The notes beneath the pieces are model-generated. The model had not been told where the DNA came from, searched no databases, and saw only the letters and a program-made list of their open reading frames with translations. A stretch of DNA of 5,312 nt, taken from assembly GCA_900556345.1 (NCBI GenBank), contig USOM01000078.1:1-5312 (forward strand), in the 5' to 3' direction. This document shows, piece by piece, positions 1 through 4,380 of the stretch. This DNA comes from an uncultured Clostridium sp. (GTDB lineage Bacteria; Bacillota; Clostridia; TANB77; CAG-508). Made by a program: the position numbers and the translations under genes. Numbering within the stretch: the stretch's first letter is position 1; each line of letters starts with the position of its first letter.

Positions 1-102
1 CGTTTTATTTAGTTTATTTCTATCTATTTTCTCACTATCACTAATTTCAACATTAATTATATATTTCTCATCTTGCTCATCTATTGTTAAATACGTATTC
101 AT
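1..102 (-). CDS. N-terminal fragment of an unrecognised protein (runs off the window)
   Basis: An ATG at 102-100 opens a frame with no stop to the window edge, giving 34 residues that begin MNTYLTIDEQDEKYIINVEI and are rich in Asp, Glu, Lys and Ile. The alternating hydrophobic pattern (YLTI, YIINVEI) suggests a beta strand or hairpin, but no family can be named. The upstream purine run (AAAGGGAAAGAA) is only a moderate ribosome binding site. It follows the 68-residue gene by 87 bases on the same strand, with a perfect hairpin between them and no clear promoter of its own, so it may depend on upstream transcription. Downstream sequence is needed to decide whether this is a real gene. Confidence 0.5.
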   Translation of the reverse strand, partial: MNTYLTIDEQDEKYIINVEISDSEKIDRNKLNKT

Positions 103-126
103 TTTTCTTTCCCTTTCATTTTTTCG

Positions 127-157
127 AAAGAACCAGGTTAAGTAAACCTGGTTCTTT
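127..157. terminator. Perfect 13 bp hairpin between two small genes; possible terminator or operator
   Basis: AAAGAACCAGGTT at 127-139 is perfectly complementary to AACCTGGTTCTTT at 145-157, around a 5-base loop. It lies just past the stop of the 68-residue gene, where a terminator is expected. However, on the minus strand the stem is followed by CGAAAAAA rather than a U-tract. On the plus strand a T-rich but interrupted stretch follows. It could be a weak terminator, an RNA processing or stabilising hairpin, or a DNA operator for the next gene, whose ATG is 25 bases further on. Confidence 0.4.
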
Positions 158-189
158 GAATTTATTCCCTTTTATTTATAAGTTGTTTA

Positions 190-396
190 TTAATACTCTC
201 CTCTAGCTGCTCTTTTTATTCTTTGAACATTTTCATCGCTAGAATCAAATCTTTGATCCAAACTTCTATCAAAGTCGTCCTGCTGCTTTTTTCGTTCTTC
301 GCTACTTACCTCATCATCATTCCATCCTATCCTTCTTGCTTGACGTAACAAATCATCATACTCCCTTGAGGAATAATCTAAAGCTTTACCAGACAT
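190..396 (-). CDS. Hypothetical 68-residue highly charged protein
   Basis: A 68-residue protein starting MSGKALDYSSREYDDLLRQA. The start is well supported by AAGGAGG at 410-404, 7 bases before the ATG. I do not recognise the family. The protein has no Cys, no membrane segment and no signal peptide. It is dominated by Arg, Asp, Glu, Gln and Ser, with a single Trp at residue 25 (RRIGWNDDE), a probably helical middle (EERKKQQDDFDRSLDQRF, about 33-50) and a basic end (RIKRAARGEY). A soluble, largely helical or partly disordered cytosolic protein is likely. It has its own sigma-A promoter at 469-496 with a dyad at the presumed start of the transcript. No terminator separates it from hicB upstream, so it may also receive read-through. 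No function is assigned. Confidence 0.75.
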   Translation of the reverse strand: MSGKALDYSSREYDDLLRQARRIGWNDDEVSSEERKKQQDDFDRSLDQRFDSSDENVQRIKRAARGEY

Positions 397-443
397 GACC
401 TCGCCTCCTTAATTAAGAAAATGTAAAAAGGGAATCTATTCAG

Positions 444-461
444 AGTACATTTTGCTGTACT
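444..461. promoter_or_regulatory. Dyad AGTACA-N6-TGTACT at the presumed transcript start of the 68-residue gene
   Basis: AGTACA (444-449) and TGTACT (456-461) are perfect inverted repeats around TTTTGC. The site lies immediately downstream of the predicted start point (about 462) for the promoter at 469-496, a typical place for a repressor to block initiation or clearance. The 6 bp stem is too weak to be a convincing terminator and no T-run follows. It contains TTTGCTGT, which also occurs in both arms of the dyad at the recA promoter. The role as operator is inference. Confidence 0.45.
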
Positions 462-468
462 GTTCATT

Positions 469-496
469 AGTATATAACTTTTTTATTTCCTGTCAA
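469..496 (-). promoter_or_regulatory. Sigma-A promoter of the 68-residue gene
   Basis: A -35 box TTGACA (496-491) and a -10 box TATACT (474-469) are separated by 16 bp, and an AT-rich stretch lies upstream. The -35 begins only about ten bases after the hicB stop, so the promoter fills the whole intergenic space. The predicted start is near 462, leaving a leader of about 65 bases. Confidence 0.7.
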
Positions 497-505
497 TATT
501 TTATT

Positions 506-913
506 TCAATATTTTCCTACTCCTAAATATTCCTTTAAGGCTGTTTGTAAAAGTCTAGAAAAATTAACATTTTTTGATTCTGCCATCTTATTCAACCATT
601 GTGGAATTGTTAATGTCTTTTTTACTGCCTGCTCATCCAATTCATTTCTTACTAACGGCATCCATACAGATACTGGTATAGCCTTTTGATTTCCTTGTAT
701 TTTAACATTTTCCAATGATGTTGCTTCTGGTATTTTTTTATTGTCATATTCCATATCGTACAACACCAATCCTAAAACTTCTTCTGCATTTTTCATTGCT
801 TCTTTAGTTGTATCTGCACAAGATATTGCTTCTGGAATATCTGGAAATGTTATATTAATTCCATCTTCTGCATAATCCAAAACTGCTACAAATTCATAAC
901 TATCATTTTTCAT
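506..913 (-). CDS. hicB: HicB-family antitoxin, apparently orphan (no intact hicA beside it)
   Basis: A 135-residue protein with the two-part layout of HicB antitoxins. The N-terminal part (about 5-80) is a HicB-like partial RNase H fold with the family pattern FPDIPEAISCADTTKEAMKNAEE at 23-45, matching the usual 'FPDlPg..t.gdt.eEA..na.e' signature. The C-terminal part (about 97-131) is a ribbon-helix-helix DNA-binding segment: VKKTLTIPQWLNKMAESKN supplies the strand and first helix, FSRLLQTALKEYL the second. The start is fixed by AGGAGGT at 928-922, 8 bases upstream. In intact systems HicB neutralises the mRNA-cleaving toxin HicA, is encoded beside it and represses the operon. No hicA is found on either side here, only a possible remnant upstream (927-950). 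The gene has a perfect-consensus promoter containing a dyad, so autorepression may persist. The family call is firm; continued antitoxin function is uncertain. Confidence 0.88.
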   Translation of the reverse strand: MKNDSYEFVAVLDYAEDGINITFPDIPEAISCADTTKEAMKNAEEVLGLVLYDMEYDNKKIPEATSLENVKIQGNQKAIPVSVWMPLVRNELDEQAVKKTLTIPQWLNKMAESKNVNFSRLLQTALKEYLGVGKY

Positions 914-926
914 TTAATAATACCTC

Positions 927-950
927 CTATTTGGGTGAATATCCTTTCAT
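927..950 (-). pseudogene. Possible hicA remnant or leader micro-ORF (MKGYSPK-stop)
   Basis: Within the hicB leader an ATG at 950-948 opens a frame of seven codons, MKGYSPK, ending in TAG at 929-927. The TAG shares two bases with the AGGAGGT site of hicB. The peptide resembles, from family knowledge, the start of many HicA toxins (M-K-x-Y-S-x-[KR]-E-V-...), and hicA is normally the gene immediately before hicB. This is what an internal hicA deletion would leave: start codon and first residues fused to the last codon and stop. A purine-rich AGGGAGG at 969-963 lies about 12 bases upstream, but it is so close to the -10 box that the transcript may start within it. The alternative is a short leader peptide or a chance frame. 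Confidence 0.45.
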
Positions 951-971
951 TATTATTACCAACCTCCCTAT

Positions 972-1000
972 ATTATATACGTATTTTTCATACGTGTCAA
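972..1000 (-). promoter_or_regulatory. Consensus sigma-A promoter of hicB
   Basis: TTGACA (1000-995) and TATAAT (977-972) match the sigma-A consensus exactly, with the optimal 17 bp spacing. The predicted start is near 965, giving a leader of about 50 bases that carries the MKGYSPK frame. The upstream AT-rich stretch doubles as the T-tail of the recA terminator, so hicB has its own promoter immediately after recA transcription ends. Confidence 0.85.
979..995. promoter_or_regulatory. Putative operator in the hicB promoter spacer (ACGTAT-N5-ATACGT)
   Basis: ACGTAT (979-984) and ATACGT (990-995) are perfect inverted repeats around TTTTC. They lie between the -10 and -35 boxes and touch the -35. 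A dyad in the spacer of a toxin-antitoxin promoter is the classic place for autorepression by a dimeric ribbon-helix-helix protein, and HicB carries such a domain. Binding by this HicB is inference. Confidence 0.6.
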
Positions 1001-1010
1001 TATTTTAAAC

Positions 1011-1056
1011 AAAAAATATGACAACCAAAAAGAGTTACCACAACTCTTTTTGATTG
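1011..1056 (-). terminator. Rho-independent terminator of recA
   Basis: On the minus strand AAAAAGAGTT and AACTCTTTTT (1051-1042 and 1036-1027) pair perfectly around a 5-base loop. The pairing extends outward through a C-G pair, one G-U wobble and CAA/TTG to about 15 bp (1056 to 1022). The stem is followed by TCATATTTTTT. It begins about 14 bases after the recA stop codon. Confidence 0.85.
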
Positions 1057-1070
1057 CCCCTTATTTAATT

Positions 1071-2123
1071 TTATTCTTCTACATCATCGTCATCATCTTC
1101 AGGTATTTCTTCGCCTAAACTTTGTTCAAATGCTTTTTCGAAATTGTCTCTTACTTTCTTTTCGATTTCAGCCATCATATCTGGATTATCTGTTAAATAT
1201 TTTTTAACATTTTCTCTACCTTGGCAAATCTTTTCACCTTTGTAGCTAAACCATGAACCGCTTTTCACTATTATGTCTAGGTTTACAGCCATATCTACTA
1301 TATTTCCTACTTTAGATATTCCTTCATTGTAAACTAAATCGAATTCTGCTTCTCTAAATGGTGGTGCAACTTTGTTTTTTACAACTTTTACTCTTACTCT
1401 GTGTCCTGTTACTTCTCCATTTTGTTTTATTTGTTCTATTCTTCTTATATCTAGTCTTACAGATGAATAGAATTTTAATGCACGTCCACCTGTTGTTGTT
1501 TCTGGATTCCCAAACATTACTCCTATTTTTTCTCTTAATTGGTTTATAAATATTAGTACTGTTTTTGATTTGTTTATTGCTCCAGCTAGTTTACGAAGTG
1601 CTTGTGACATAAGTCTTGCTTGAAGTCCCATGTGAGAATCTCCCATATCTCCATCTATTTCTGCTTTTGGAACTAGGGCTGCTACTGAGTCTACTACTAC
1701 TACATCTATTGCTCCACTTCTTACTAAACTTTCTGTTATTTCTAGTGCTTGTTCTCCTGTATCTGGTTGTGATACTATTAGGTTATCTATATCTACACCT
1801 AATTTTTTAGCATGTACTGGGTCTAAAGCGTGTTCTGCATCTATAAATGCTGCTTCTCCTCCTAGTTTTTGTGCTTCTGCTACTACTGATAATGCTAGTG
1901 TTGTTTTTCCTGATGATTCAGGTCCATATATTTCTATTATTCTTCCTCTTGGTAATCCACCTATTCCTAAAGCTATGTCTAGGCTTAGTGAACCAGTTGG
2001 AATTGATTCTATTTCCATTGCTTTATAATCTCCAAGTCTCATTACTGAGCCTTTTCCAAATTGTTTTTCTATTTGGCTTAATGCAACATCTAATGCTTTT
2101 TTTCTTTCATTATTTTCTGCCAT
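1071..2123 (-). CDS. recA: Recombinase RecA
   Basis: A full-length 350-residue RecA, the ATP-dependent strand-exchange protein that forms filaments on single-stranded DNA, drives homologous recombination and stimulates LexA self-cleavage. The visible landmarks are in order: the N-terminal helix (about 3-30), Walker A GPESSGKT (67-74), the catalytic Glu in IDAEHALDP (E97), Walker B VVVVDSVAAL (141-150), loop 1 with GDMGDSHMGLQAR (158-170), and loop 2 starting at NQLREKIGVMFGNPETTTGGRA (194-215, Gln195). The signature ALKFYSSVRLDIRR (215-228) and the C-terminal domain follow, ending in a very acidic tail (EEIPEDDDDDVEE). All key residues are present. The start is fixed by AAGGAGGA at 2138-2131, 7 bases before the ATG. 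The gene has its own consensus promoter and terminator. I see no GAAC-N4-GTTC LexA box upstream. A different, long dyad covers the promoter. Confidence 0.99.
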   Translation of the reverse strand: MAENNERKKALDVALSQIEKQFGKGSVMRLGDYKAMEIESIPTGSLSLDIALGIGGLPRGRIIEIYGPESSGKTTLALSVVAEAQKLGGEAAFIDAEHALDPVHAKKLGVDIDNLIVSQPDTGEQALEITESLVRSGAIDVVVVDSVAALVPKAEIDGDMGDSHMGLQARLMSQALRKLAGAINKSKTVLIFINQLREKIGVMFGNPETTTGGRALKFYSSVRLDIRRIEQIKQNGEVTGHRVRVKVVKNKVAPPFREAEFDLVYNEGISKVGNIVDMAVNLDIIVKSGSWFSYKGEKICQGRENVKKYLTDNPDMMAEIEKKVRDNFEKAFEQSLGEEIPEDDDDDVEE

Positions 2124-2153
2124 TTATTTTTCCTCCTTATTTTTGCAAATTTC

Positions 2154-2184
2154 TGTTTGCTGTGGTTATTATATACAGCAAACA
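2154..2184. promoter_or_regulatory. Long dyad TGTTTGCTGT-N11-ACAGCAAACA centred on the recA -10 box
   Basis: TGTTTGCTGT (2154-2163) and ACAGCAAACA (2175-2184) are perfect 10 bp inverted repeats with an 11 bp spacer. The centre, 2169, falls inside the recA -10 hexamer. Only the gene-proximal arm is transcribed from this promoter, so it is more likely a DNA operator than an RNA hairpin for recA transcripts. It does not match the known Gram-positive LexA box. Candidate binders are a divergent LexA or another repressor. Confidence 0.6.
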
Positions 2185-2196
2185 TTTTTTTGTCAA
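2168..2196 (-). promoter_or_regulatory. Consensus sigma-A promoter of recA
   Basis: TTGACA (2196-2191) and TATAAT (2173-2168) are exact consensus boxes with 17 bp spacing. The start is expected near 2161, giving a leader of about 37 bases. The promoter lies about 25 bases after the stop of the solute-binding protein gene. No convincing terminator separates them, so read-through into recA is possible. Confidence 0.88.
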
Positions 2197-2219
2197 TACT
2201 TTTTTAAAACTTTTTATTT

Positions 2220-3824
2220 TTATTTTGAAGTATACCATTCTTTTATATTGTAAAACATACTATACCAGTTTGCTTTTACATCTCCAACAAGTTCTGTATT
2301 TTTTACTGCTATAATCTTATTTCTTGCAATTCCAATATATGGTACTTCGTCATTGTAAATTTCATATAATCTTTGATACTTTGATTTTAATTCATTACTA
2401 TCTGTCGAATTTTTTGCGACATTCATTATATCATCAATTTCTGAATTACTAAATTTTGCTAAATTGTTATATCCAAAATATGTTGATAAATCTGGTGCTA
2501 TTGGTTGTTTTATACTTCCAAGCATCATATCGTAATTTATATTATTCAAATATGAATTATAACTAGAATCGTCTGCATATATTATATTAACAATAATACC
2601 TTGTTCGCCTAATTGGCTTTTTATATCTTCTGCAGCTCTTCTTCTTGTTCCATCACTTGCTCTTACAACTAAATTTAGTTCTAATGCTTTTGCTTTATAA
2701 TTTTCTATTTTTTGCCAAATTCCATTCTTAAATTCCCATCCAGCTGATGACAATAAATTACTTTTTTCGTCTACATTATAAAAACTTTCTTCTTGTGTGT
2801 TTACTAAATAACTTCCTGTATTTAAGACGAAATTTGCGGATTTATACATATTTCCGAATGAATTTGAAATAACTCTATCTTTATCTAGTGCTGCTCTTAT
2901 AGCTTTCCTAACATTTACGTCTGATAAATTCGAGCTTTGCGTATTTAATGCTAAAAATATAAATTCTCTTCCTTCAATTTCTGTTACATCATATCCTATT
3001 GTTCCTATATAATCCTGATATGAGCCATTTTCTGTTGATATTAAATCTATACTTCCCATTTTAAATGCATTATAAAGTTCTGCTGCAGTTGAATATAAAT
3101 TTATTGTAATTTTTTCAATTATTGTTGTATCTTTTTTTGCATTCCACCAGCTTTGATTTTTTTCTAGTACAATTGTGTTATTATTTACCTCGGAAATTTT
3201 ATATTGACCTGTTGTTATCGGAGCTTTATTTTTATCTGTATTCCAGAAATCTGTATCTAAATAGTAACTACTGCTTAGTATTGGAAAATTTAGATAGTAC
3301 TCAAAATTATTTACATCTTGTGATAGTATTACTCTTAATGTGTAATTATCTATTATATCAACTTCCTTTATAGGACTAACATTTGAAGCATATACCGAAT
3401 TTTCATTTTCTTTTAATTTATCTATTGTATATTTTACGTCATCACTCGTAAACTTGCTTCCATCTGACCATTTTACGCCTTGTCTTAATTTTATTATATA
3501 AATGTTGTTTGAATTTTTGGCACATTCTTGAGCTAAAGTGTATTCTATATTATAGTCTTCTGTTATATTTACAAGTGGTTCATATATTAATCTATCTATA
3601 TCTTGAACTCTTCTATTTGAAGTAATTATTGGGTTTATATTATCAAATTCTGATACTCCTAATGTTATTTCTTTTCCTTTTTGAATTTCTTGATTACTAC
3701 TGGTTCCGCTACTACCATTTTCTGTATTTTTATCTCCATTTTGAATTTTTACTCTATATATTGCAAAACCCATTATAACTATTATGAATAAAACAAATAC
3801 ATATCCAAAAATGTTATTCTTCAT
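2220..3824 (-). CDS. Membrane-anchored ABC-type solute-binding protein, family 5 (peptide/nickel type)
   Basis: A 534-residue extracytoplasmic solute-binding protein of the SBP_bac_5 family (OppA/DppA type), which captures oligopeptides or related ligands for an ABC importer. The N-terminus has one hydrophobic segment (about 6-24) after MKNNIFG, then a Ser/Gly/Asn/Gln-rich linker (about 29-50) and the binding domain. The family signature is clear at about 109-135: YIIKLRQGVKWSDGSKF followed by TSDDVKYTIDKL. Later parts also fit, such as AELYNAFKMGSIDLIS and RKAIRAALDKDRV. No lipobox Cys follows the hydrophobic segment, so it seems to be held by an uncleaved signal anchor rather than as a lipoprotein. 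No permease or ATPase gene is adjacent. The ATG at 3824 is preferred over the in-frame GTG at 3830, because that GTG lies inside the only ribosome binding site. The ligand is unknown. Confidence 0.9.
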   Translation of the reverse strand: MKNNIFGYVFVLFIIVIMGFAIYRVKIQNGDKNTENGSSGTSSNQEIQKGKEITLGVSEFDNINPIITSNRRVQDIDRLIYEPLVNITEDYNIEYTLAQECAKNSNNIYIIKLRQGVKWSDGSKFTSDDVKYTIDKLKENENSVYASNVSPIKEVDIIDNYTLRVILSQDVNNFEYYLNFPILSSSYYLDTDFWNTDKNKAPITTGQYKISEVNNNTIVLEKNQSWWNAKKDTTIIEKITINLYSTAAELYNAFKMGSIDLISTENGSYQDYIGTIGYDVTEIEGREFIFLALNTQSSNLSDVNVRKAIRAALDKDRVISNSFGNMYKSANFVLNTGSYLVNTQEESFYNVDEKSNLLSSAGWEFKNGIWQKIENYKAKALELNLVVRASDGTRRRAAEDIKSQLGEQGIIVNIIYADDSSYNSYLNNINYDMMLGSIKQPIAPDLSTYFGYNNLAKFSNSEIDDIMNVAKNSTDSNELKSKYQRLYEIYNDEVPYIGIARNKIIAVKNTELVGDVKANWYSMFYNIKEWYTSK

Positions 3825-3827
3825 AGG

Positions 3828-3834
3828 CACCTCT
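3828..3834 (-). promoter_or_regulatory. Ribosome binding site that decides the solute-binding protein start
   Basis: AGAGGTG (3834-3828) is the only Shine-Dalgarno-like sequence here. With the ATG at 3824 the spacing from AGAGG is 5 bases. The alternative GTG start at 3830-3828 overlaps the site itself and would have no binding site of its own. Confidence 0.7.
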
Positions 3835-3868
3835 TCTATTTTTATCTAAATTATAAACTATATTTGTA

Positions 3869-3896
3869 ATTATATAGTAAAATTTGCGATTGTCAA
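3869..3896 (-). promoter_or_regulatory. Sigma-A promoter of the solute-binding protein gene
   Basis: TTGACA (3896-3891) and TATAAT (3874-3869) are separated by 16 bp. The predicted start is near 3862, giving a leader of about 38 bases. A perfect 0A box lies 9 bp upstream of the -35. Confidence 0.75.
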
Positions 3897-3902
3897 GGGG
3901 AA

Positions 3903-3914
3903 TTTTGTCGAAAA
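3903..3914. promoter_or_regulatory. Putative Spo0A box upstream of the solute-binding protein promoter
   Basis: TTTTGTCGAAAA contains the 7 bp 0A box TGTCGAA (3906-3912) in its favoured A/T-rich setting. Its centre is near -47 relative to the predicted start, a position where Spo0A~P activates several sigma-A promoters. The box matches the consensus TGNCGAA fully, but a single 7-mer can occur by chance. Confidence 0.5.
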
Positions 3915-3934
3915 CGAAGTAATTTTAACAAACT

Positions 3935-3970
3935 AAAGAAGCATTTGCCAAATATGACAAATGCTTCTTT
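3935..3970 (-). terminator. Terminator of spoVS
   Basis: AAAGAAGCATTTG (3935-3947) pairs perfectly with CAAATGCTTCTTT (3958-3970) around a 10-base loop. On the minus strand the stem ends CTTCTTT and is followed by AGTTTGTT, a moderate U-rich tail. It lies about 30 bases after the spoVS stop. Confidence 0.75.
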
Positions 3971-3999
3971 CAATTCATAATAATTCCTATTAAAATATT

Positions 4000-4263
4000 T
4001 TATTTTCTAGATTCAACAATAAGTTTTATACCAGTTCTATCTTCTCCTTCTACCTCAACTTCTGCGAATGCTGGTATGCAAACAAGATCAACTCCCGCTG
4101 GTGCTACAAATCCTCTTGCAATTGCTACTGCCTTTACTGCTTGGTTTAGAGCTCCTGCTCCGATTGCTTGCATTTCTGCTTTTTGTGATTCTTTTATCAA
4201 ACCTGCAATAGCTCCTGCTACTGAATTTGGGTTTGATTTTGATGAAATTTTAAGAACTTCCAT
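4000..4263 (-). CDS. spoVS: Stage V sporulation protein S
   Basis: An 87-residue SpoVS, the usual length for this small, highly conserved family. Recognisable parts are the start MEVLKISSKSNPNSVAGAIA, the alanine-rich middle KAEMQAIGAGALNQAVKAVAIARG (28-51), and the end VAPAGVDLVCIPAFAEVEVEGEDRTGIKLIVESR. The fold is Alba-like, and the protein affects coat assembly and septation during sporulation in Bacillus. The start is fixed by AGGAGG at 4278-4273, 9 bases upstream. It follows dpaA by 117 bases on the same strand, with no strong terminator between them, and has its own terminator. Tandem 0A boxes at 4384-4400 suggest direct control by Spo0A. In other Clostridia spoVS often sits near recA and the RNase Y gene. 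Here the solute-binding protein gene lies between spoVS and recA, and no RNase Y gene is seen. Confidence 0.97.
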   Translation of the reverse strand: MEVLKISSKSNPNSVAGAIAGLIKESQKAEMQAIGAGALNQAVKAVAIARGFVAPAGVDLVCIPAFAEVEVEGEDRTGIKLIVESRK

Positions 4264-4299
4264 TCTTCTTTGCCTCCTATAATTTTAATTTTTTTGTTG

Positions 4300-4331
4300 C
4301 AACTTTTACATTTTGTATTTTACAACTTTTA
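4300..4331. repeat. Direct repeats CAACTTTTA flanking the candidate spoVS -10 box
   Basis: CAACTTTTA occurs at 4300-4308 and again at 4323-4331, 23 bp apart, close to two helical turns. The two copies bracket the candidate -10 at 4317-4322. They could bind a regulator or be chance in AT-rich DNA. Confidence 0.3.
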
Positions 4332-4345
4332 GGCAATTTTGTCTA
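4317..4345 (-). promoter_or_regulatory. Candidate sigma-A promoter of spoVS
   Basis: TAGACA (4345-4340) and TAAAAT (4322-4317) have 17 bp spacing, each with one mismatch to consensus. An alternative -10, TATATA (4349-4344), has a poor -35 but would bring the tandem 0A boxes to about -50 and -60, a better distance for activation. A sigma-H promoter, as used for spoVS in Bacillus, was not found. Confidence 0.4.
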
Positions 4346-4380
4346 TATATTTTTGGAAATTTTTTCCAGTTTTCATCGCG

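Noticed and set aside
2124..2219. Canonical Gram-positive LexA box at recA
   Set aside because: No GAAC-N4-GTTC or close variant is present. The only dyad is the different 10-11-10 repeat.
1358..2314. Several open plus-strand frames opposite recA and the solute-binding protein gene
   Set aside because: Their translations are runs of Leu, Phe and Val produced by antisense reading of AT-rich coding DNA, and none has a convincing ribosome binding site. They overlap certain genes on the other strand.
2403..2409. A further TGTCGAA inside the solute-binding protein coding region
   Set aside because: It is a single copy deep inside a gene with no promoter nearby, so chance is the simplest explanation.
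3825..3830. GTG start giving two extra residues for the solute-binding protein
   Set aside because: The GTG lies within the only Shine-Dalgarno sequence, whereas the ATG at 3824 has suitable spacing.
4354..4368. TGGAAA/TTTCCA hairpin between dpaA and spoVS as a dpaA terminator
   Set aside because: The stem is only 6 bp and mostly A-T, and it is not followed by a T-run on the minus strand.
4264..4380. Sigma-H promoter for spoVS
   Set aside because: GGAAAAA-like sequence occurs, but no GAAT-type -10 follows at the right distance.
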